Shown piece after piece: positions 56,763 through 64,000 of a stretch of DNA of 64,000 nt; the first letter of the stretch is position 1; the number at the start of each line of letters is the position of its first letter. The position numbers were made by a program, and so were the translations under genes. Source of the DNA: Alviniconcha marisindica (Eukaryota > Mollusca > Gastropoda > Provannidae); NCBI GenBank assembly GCA_018857735.1, contig JABMCL010002225.1:218501-282500 (forward strand). Direction: 5' to 3'. Under the pieces are notes generated by a model that searched no databases, was not told where the DNA came from, and was given only the letters and a program-made list of their open reading frames with translations.

Positions 56763-59230
56763 TGGGCAGCGGACGATAAAGGGGTGGGACAAAATTTGCC
56801 TGTTTTGTTGTTTTGTTTTGCTACGTAGACATTCTCCTCTATCTCACTTTCTTTCTGGTGGTGTTGTTTTTGCTGTTTTTCTTTTGTCTCCTGCAGACGC
56901 AGAAATTAATTTCTGCCTTCCAGGCTCATTCAATTTCATTTGATCCCAGTCCTGTTTCAGCACAAAGTGACGTGTATCATAACAGAGACACCGTGGGATG
57001 ACAGGTTTTTACGAGTCGTGAGACTTTCACGTGATGAACTGTGTTTCGGTTACAGTCAGCCAGTCTTCTGTCGCTGTTGTCGAGTTGCTGGTTTGGCACA
57101 CCTGCACCGTATATTAGTATATATGATTTGCAACTTCCGCGCATGACAGACTGCTGGTACTACATCCGTTGTCCTCCTCAGTCCACATTTGTTTCGGTTA
57201 TTGTTATTATCACTGTTGGTGGATGTAGTGCGTAAGCTGTTTGGACCAACCATTTCCGGCGCCACCTTCAAAGAAGTCTCGGTGACCCAAACCCTGGCTC
57301 ATTGTCAGCAGAATGTATTCAGCCCGAGCCTAAGCGGCCACCCCTCCTTGCTTTGTCCGCGGGACAGATAGGTCGGACCCCGCCGCAGCCTTCCTCGCTC
57401 TTCCCGCAGGTGATCCGGCCCTTCTTTAGCCACTTCACCACGGCTGCTTAGAGAAGTTCGTGCAGCCTGGGACCTGCCGACCACCAGCTACTCCCCGGTC
57501 CCGGGCCGCCGGGTCCGTCCTAAAGACCGCTTTCATTCAGGCTGCCCCGTTGTCGGTTTTGGTGGGGTCCCTAATTCCACAGGCACAATGGCAGGGTGTC
57601 CGGGCGAATGGGAAGCTAGAGCCGCTTTCTGCGTGTTTAGTCTGGCCTAAGTCGGGGGAATGGAACACAAACAGCGCTGGTTTACGCCTGTCACCTATAC
57701 TGGCAGGAACCCTGACACCACTTTGATGTTGAGGATGCGGCGAGTCTACCATAACGGATTGAATCAGTCTTAATGGCACAGCAGGAAAAAATGATGGGCT
57801 GCCGGTGGTGGGGGTGGAGCTTCCGAAGTAAGGAACTGCCGACACTTTGAAACATTAGTTTTGTGTTTCCAAAGGATACAGTTAAACGGCTTTCAGTTCC
57901 CGCATATTCATTTGCAAAATAGGTTTGAGGAATTTGGAACAAATATTTTAGACACGTATATAGATTCAGTGTCTGTACTGTTGTATCAATCAGTATCAAT
58001 ATTTTTGTAATGGAGTGGAGTGGTCAAAGGACAGGACTCAGGCAGCGAAGTCAGTCAAAATGGAGACAACAGCAGGCGGCGACGGCAAACAGGCTTTATT
58101 CTACAGCAGCAGACAACTTTTCAGCACACCCAAAATCCTCACGCGCACGCATAGATAAGAGAACGGCGCGGGCCGCAAGGAACACACGCTATCGCTACAA
58201 TAAAATCGGCCCTCTGGACCACAACATGGTTGACAATTGTGTTTCCTTGGCCCGCACAAATACAGTTTCCTCTACAATAACTAAACTAATTAAAACATGA
58301 AAAACATCAAATGAAAGCTACAATTACAACCTTTTAAACCGTATAAACAAAATGTACACACAGGACTTATTTTATTTACAACAAGAGTGGGAAGCGTGGC
58401 TTGCACCTATCTATAAGCAGATTCGTACAACTAAATCACAACTAACACAATGTACAAAATATGACTGTCAATAAAACTCACATCAGAATAAAGTGCACGC
58501 TCCCACGGTTAAAATGGTACATAACAATTACAATACAACGCTCTGTGTGAAAAGCAAGACACACTCAAAGACTAGCACTAAAACAATCGATGCGAACTTT
58601 CGCCTGGGGCGCATTATCTTAGTCGCAACAGCGCTGATAGTGATACCAAGTAGTCTATACTACAGTACACAATACTCAATAAGTTAATTTCAACCCAAAA
58701 TAAACACTAAACATGAAGTCAGCTAAGCAAAATACTATACGACAAGCATTGATCGACACAGAATTACTTTCATCGAGTCAAAACAACGATTCACTACTAT
58801 TCACTAGTACTAAACAGAGAACGCGCCATGCAGACGACGGCTGTAAAAAGAATGGACCCAGAGAGGCATCAGTACAGGGTACCAGGCGAGATCAAAAGAT
58901 CAAAAGATCTTAGAGGAGGGAGGTGGAGCTGGACCCTCAACTTAGCCCAGAAGAGATCATGAGTAGGGAGGTGGAGCTGGGCTAAGAAAATTGGACTTCC
59001 TTTGCTTGAGTTGTCCAAGTTGTTCGTCAACAGCAGTGCGACGGACATTGTCAGTCTTTGTGACTCTGGCCAGGCACAGCAGTTGAAACAGCAATTGCGC
59101 AGTGCACAAGTCGCTGGGCAATGGCGAGGGGACACCGCCCTAACACTTCCATTGTTCTGGCGGCGGTCCACGGTCTCTCCTGTCTTTTTCGGGCGGTTTC
59201 CGCGGTCGAGCCTTCACTCTGTCGGCCCCT
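56763..59230. other. intergenic, no supportable gene
   Basis: GC-rich and CpG-rich between 57240 and 57840 with several overlapping short frames; the rest is AT-rich. No motif, splice pair or repeat boundary is convincing. Confidence 0.45.
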
Positions 59231-59235
59231 TCCCA

Positions 59236-59306
59236 CTCTGTCCCCGTCCCTAATAGGCCATCTCGCCTCCGTGGACGTAAAGTACCAAGAAAGAAAGAAG
59301 AAAGAG
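59236..59306 (+). mobile_element. SINE 3' tail
   Basis: CCCCGTCCCTAATAGGCC then CCTCCGTGGACGTAAAGTAC and (AAAG)n match the 3' end of the 23.5-kb SINE in the opposite orientation. Confidence 0.6.
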
Positions 59307-60150
59307 GCATCGGCTACTGATTAAGCTCGATCCTGCGTCTAAATAAACGTTGGATAAACATTCTAAGATGCCAAATTATATTACACATGGCTTTGGTGTA
59401 TAACGAAAAGGACTAGGTGAACAAGGAGTAGGTAAACAAACAAGCGGTCAAAATATTAAGGGAGTAAACGGATTTGAAAATGGCGCGCACCGGCGGCTAT
59501 TGCCGGTCGGCTGTGTGAAGGCCATGTGGCGTTACGCAACACGCAGCACTTCAAAACAAAAGCGTCGTCTGCTCCGGTTCCCGGGTTACTAGCAGTACAA
59601 TAATGAAATTGCCTGGATCTGATAACCGGGGCGGGATTATTGTATACGTACAAAGAGCACTTGCTCACATTTTATTTGTCTGTTCAATTAGACCAATGTA
59701 TTGTTGTTATTTTTGTTGTTGTGGTGGGGTTTTATGTGGCCGCCATAAATCATGGCTTCATAATGCTTCTGAAACTTGAACTTGAACCGTTCAACGTCAT
59801 ATCGCCTTTAAAGGAATAGTGCAGGTGAGGCGATAAGCTCCATATTACCAGGTCGTCGACGGAGGCTCTTCAGTGTGGGCGACGTTTGTCTGAACGAAAT
59901 CATTTGTGCAAACACAGCTCAACGCACCCTCCTCGTAGCGTAATAAAGGGTTTGTTTGTGGAACAATATCCGTTCTGTCTGTGGTCTCCACCGGAAGTAT
60001 ATCGGTTGGTAGACTGTCACAGAAATCAGCCAGTGGACGCGACAGAACGTTACGTCAGTTGTGACAAACACGCCGTAGCTTGGCTCTCCTCCCCAAGGCC
60101 TGTGTAAGCTTAACACACACGTACACGCGCGTGCACGCACACACACACAT

Positions 60151-60215
60151 ACGATGATGATGTGGGGCTTCATGTCCTCGGATGTCGGGCTGACATATTA
60201 GGGACAAACTGTAAC
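60151..60215 (-). mobile_element. SINE-like repeat, family B fragment
   Basis: Matches the GATGTCCTC...GACATATTAGGGACAA segment of the two longer copies and is likewise preceded by GAT repeats. Confidence 0.55.
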
Positions 60216-60484
60216 CACACACATACTCACCCACCCACCCAATATATGCGCCCCCCTCCCCCCCCCCCCCACACACACTTTTTATCTGTGTTTGTGTGTC
60301 CTCATCTCTAATTCGGCTGCGCGGGTGAGCTGACGAAAAATGTTCAGTATAATATGTGTATGGGTATTGTCAACGTAGAGAGAGGGAAAGTTTGTGGGGC
60401 GCCCAATCGATGGCCAGTAAAAAATCATGCCGGTGTTTAAAGTGGAAGCTCAGAGCACAGGAGCTGTGTGAAAGTCGAGGTGGA

Positions 60485-60558
60485 CGTCCTCGGCTCCCCG
60501 TCCCTGATAGTCCGTACGGTCAATGTGGACGTAAAGTATCATTGAACGAACGAACAAA
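60485..60558 (+). mobile_element. SINE 3' tail
   Basis: CCCCGTCCCTGATAGTCC, ATGTGGACGTAAAGTATC and a (GAAC)n end; same tail family as at 59.24 kb. Confidence 0.6.
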
Positions 60559-61214
60559 ATGAAAACGAAGACAGTTGACAACTGAGTTGTTCCTGTCGCC
60601 TGTCGGGCCACCACATCTTCGCATCTGCACGTAGGTCCTGATCTATTATTGCTGCAGCAAATTATGTGTCTTCATGACACACTGTACACATATACCCTGT
60701 TTTCGTTAGCTCCCGGCAATCTCCGTGAGTGACGTCAATGGGGTTAAGCGAATGGAGAGGGGACGTGTTTTTGATCACGATTATCGACTCTTCCTGAAAC
60801 AGGAGCCGGAGACGAGACTCAAATCTTCAAGGAGCGAACTCCTTTGCTCAAAAAGGATCTAAATGATGAGGGGCATACGGAGCACGATAATACTCCAAAG
60901 TTATGGAAAAGAATATCTCTCACACACTTAAAATAACTATCACACATACTTACAATCCGCCCGTCCACCCACCCATCAGGCGCATCCACAAGCATAGGCT
61001 CACACGTATACCTCCTCCGACTCCCCCATCTAATGTAAAAACAAAAACAAAACTTTAGAAACTCATCAACGATGTCGTCTAAAGTTGTTTTTGTTGTTGT
61101 CTTTTCCTGAAGAAATTACTGGGCTGTGCCATGTGCGGGGATCATGGGGGAATTTTCGACGAATTCACCCCTATTTTTTTATTTATTTTTAGGCCAAAGA
61201 CCGGGCCACCATGG

Positions 61215-61306
61215 TTCGTTGAGCTGAAACGACTGTAAACGAACGTTCTCTGACGAGTTGCATGTGAGGTCGTTTCCCTGATGGTTTCCATGCTATGCCC
61301 GGACAA
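61215..61306. mobile_element. dispersed repeat, copy 1
   Basis: GAACGTTCTCTGACGAG, TGAGGTCGTTTCCCTGATG and CCATGCTATGCCCGGACA are shared with 63850-63935. Confidence 0.65.
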
Positions 61307-61309
61307 CAT

Positions 61310-61562
61310 AATCAGTCCGCTCCGACTTCATTGGTCATGGGTTATGTGTTTAGCTGTGACCAGCCACCTGCATTTTGGGCAGAATGACCGGAGTCTTTTA
61401 CGTGCTACTGCGGTAAGACGGGGGTGGAACGGATGCCGAATTAAGAGCAGGCACAGAAAGCTAACTGTGGAGAAGAAAATTCTCTCGTTGCTCCTGCCGG
61501 GGATTGAACCCGCGAGCTTTCTATCACGAGTCCGTCACTCTTCCTCTAAGCTATATTATCCC
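61310..61562 (-). mobile_element. tRNA-headed SINE, family C copy 2
   Basis: Diverged copy: head TAGCTTAGAGGAAGAG, B box GGGTTCAATCCCC, body CTTTCTGTGCCTGCTC and GCAGTAGCACGTAAAAGAC. It abuts the 49-bp minisatellite. Confidence 0.7.
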
Positions 61563-61564
61563 CA

Positions 61565-62300
61565 CGCTTGATTGACGGACACACACCAGTTGTAGATTGA
61601 CAGATACAGTTAACGATTGTCTGACGGCCACACACCAGTTGTAGATTGACAGATACAGTTAACGATTGTCTGACGGCCACACACCAGTTGTAGATTGACA
61701 GATACAGTTAACGATTGTCTGACGGCCACACACCAGTTGTAGATTGACAGATACAGTTAACGATTGTCTGACGGCCACACACCAGTTGTAGATTGACAGA
61801 TACAGTTAACGATTGTCTGACGGACACACACCAGTTGTAGATTGACAGGTACAGTTAACGATTGTCTGACGGACACACACCAGTTGTAGATTGACAGGTA
61901 CAGTTAACGATTGTCTGACGGACACACACCAGTTGTAGATTGACAGATACAGTTAACGATTGTCTGACGGACACACACCAGTTGTAGATTGACAGGTACA
62001 GTTAACGATTGTCTGACGGACACACACCTGTGGTCGACTGGCAGGTACAGTTAACGATTGTCTGACGGACACACACCTGTGGTCTACTGGCAGGTACAGT
62101 TAACGATTGTCTGACGGACACACACCTGTGGTCGACTGGCAGGTACAGTTAACGATTGTCTGACGGACACACACCAGTTGTAGATTGACAGATACAGTTA
62201 CGACACACACCAGTGGTCCATTGGCAGCTACAGTTAACAACTGACTAACGGACACACACCTGTGGTCCATTGGCAGGTACAGTTAACGATTGATTGACAG
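61565..62300. repeat. 49-bp minisatellite, about 15 units
   Basis: Unit CGATTGTCTGACGGACACAC then ACCAGTTGTAGATTGACAG and ATACAGTTAA. Three right-hand units share a variant (TGTGGTC(G/T)ACTGGCAGG), so blocks of units were amplified together. Confidence 0.9.
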
Positions 62301-62615
62301 ACACAGCTAATGATTGGTTGACAAATATAGTTAAGCACTGACACAGTTAACGATTGATTGACAGACACAGCTAATGGTTGGTTGACAAGTACGGTTAGGC
62401 ACTGACTGACCCAGTTGACGACAGACTGGCAGATAGAGCGACGAATGACTGATCGACAGACACTACAAGATTGACTCACGGCCTGTGACGCGCACGTTGC
62501 ATCCGCATAATCACTACGATGATGCGGGGAAGGGCTTTCTGCTAACGGCACCGCGGGCAGTACATGGATATTCACTTTGATTTCCATCACTGATAATTAT
62601 GCACAAACAGACCCT

Positions 62616-62745
<130 letters not shown>

Positions 62746-62947
62746 TAACAGCCCCAGCACTACTGAGAACCCACTGTAGTGCACACGCAGTAGCCCGCGA
62801 GACACTCCAGCCTTTCGACATCGCTTAGCTTTTTAAAAGCATCTCCTCTTCTAAGTTTAGTGCAAAGTCAAGTAAGTGGGCACTCCAGAATAACAAGTCC
62901 TAATCAGTGTGAACATTTAATTTAAATTAAAAAAAACAAAAACGTTT

Positions 62948-62954
62948 GCGTGCG

Positions 62955-63015
<61 letters not shown>

Positions 63016-63075
63016 ACACACACACATGTAAGGCAGTTTGCTTTGTTGCTTCCCTTGATCAGTTTTAAATGAAAG

Positions 63076-63106
<31 letters not shown>

Positions 63107-63108
63107 CC
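62948..63108. repeat. (GC)n(CA)n, then C run and (CA)n
   Basis: Two purine-pyrimidine tracts about 50 bp apart, the second with about 18 C. Confidence 0.95.
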
Positions 63109-63847
63109 TAAACAGCAACATCGCTCCGACATAACCGTCATGGTTGACTGGATCATTATTTACCTATCCTCTCACGCCGAAAAGGAAGCCCCACCCCAAT
63201 TTAAAAACAACAACAATCAAAAATGAAACACTTACTGGTGTTTGTGCAAATGGGGATTAAAAAAGAGAGAAAATTAAGTAACACGGCTTGTCAACTGCCA
63301 CGTAGAAAGCGTTGTTGTCAACTCTGAAGTGACCTTGAACTGAGCCGCGTCCCACGTGGAATTCGCGGTTCGTCAGCAGGACATGGAGTCAGGGAGCCAC
63401 GGGGCTGGGTGGGTGGTGAGACAGGGTGGTACTCCATCACTCATGTGCGCCCCCGCTTTAGATGGGCAACAGCTTATTGTCGTTGTGAATGCATTTTGGA
63501 GACAACGAAGCGAGTAGAGTGTATGGGAGTGATGACAGAATCGGGTCGTGTCGTGTTGTGCAGGCTCCCACTCAGTGTCGCCCCTCCTGCACGGAGCGAA
63601 GAGGTGGGGACAGTTTTCAAGCGAGCACGTGGGCATGAGGTTAAACAGTAAAGATTTTGTTCTGAGCCCCGAGGGCGCAGAAGACCGAGTTCCTCGGCAA
63701 ATGCAGATGAGCTGAGTTGACGAGTAAGGCGCTTCCCTGGATACAACGCAGGTGCATGTGTCACAGGTACGGTCTAGTCCATTAATGATCATTATTTATA
63801 ATATCCTTTTTGTTTAAATGACCAAAACATGTGTGTTTCTCGTCTTC

Positions 63848-63935
63848 GATGCCGAGACGACTGTAAAGGAACGTTCTCTGACGAGCTGCATATGAGGTCG
63901 TTTCCCTGATGATTTCCATGCTATGCCCGGACATT
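63848..63935. mobile_element. dispersed repeat, copy 2
   Basis: About 80 bp nearly identical to 61215-61306, in the same orientation. Confidence 0.65.
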
Positions 63936-64000
63936 AGCATGGTGGCGTCATCAGGCTTGGGACCGACATTTCATCGTGTATGAGAAGTTCCGTAAGCTAG

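Noticed and set aside
63373..63792. 139-codon minus-strand frame
   Set aside because: Low-complexity composition, competing frames on both strands and no recognisable domain.

Overview
This is eukaryotic, animal genomic DNA, most likely from a gastropod mollusc. That assignment is an inference. It rests on split genes with GT/AG introns of several kilobases, a very high load of (CA)n, (GA)n and (GACA)n microsatellites, tRNA-headed SINEs, CR1/L2/Jockey-like LINE fragments, and dispersed tails of a type I associate with molluscan SINEs. There are no operons, CRISPR arrays or bacterial genes. Most long open frames here are translated microsatellite.

Two multi-exon genes, both on the minus strand, can be reconstructed with matching splice phases. 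The left gene (about 1.7-21.8 kb, ten exons, 546 residues) encodes a type I membrane protein. It has a signal peptide, one SUEL/galactose-binding-lectin-type domain, a second extracellular module I do not recognise, a Gly/Ser-rich stalk, one transmembrane helix and a 220-residue acidic tail rich in tyrosine motifs. The right gene (about 32.2-49.0 kb, seven exons, 308 residues) is VTA1 (LIP5), the cofactor of the VPS4 AAA-ATPase in ESCRT-III disassembly. A possible extra first exon lies at 44.7 kb inside VTA1 intron 1.

The rest is repeats. By region: 7.98-9.23 kb is a dead LINE bracketed by (GA)n. 9.43-10.33 kb is a 76-bp satellite. 11.0-11.24 kb is a piggyBac-type MITE with TTAA duplications. 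12.79-14.03 kb is a 24-bp minisatellite. 17.6-21.3 kb holds three minisatellites in the receptor's first intron. 22-27.3 kb holds SINEs, LINE scraps and a 33-bp array. VTA1 introns hold a LINE (34.9-36.1 kb) and a DNA transposon with inverted ends (37.28-39.98 kb). 49-64 kb has no gene I can support, only SINEs, minisatellites and microsatellites.

The most interesting pattern is that several minisatellites are anchored on splice junctions. In VTA1 the 3' end of the proline-rich exon with its donor is repeated about six more times into the intron. Four of the copies form intact, open 30-nt candidate micro-exons in the right phase. In the receptor gene the exon 4 donor, exon 5 acceptor and exon 8 donor are each amplified in the same way. 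The exon 5 array is an in-frame 8-residue repeat in which nearly every unit carries a copy of the splice acceptor. The two proteins have no evident functional link; what they share is this way in which their junctions have evolved.
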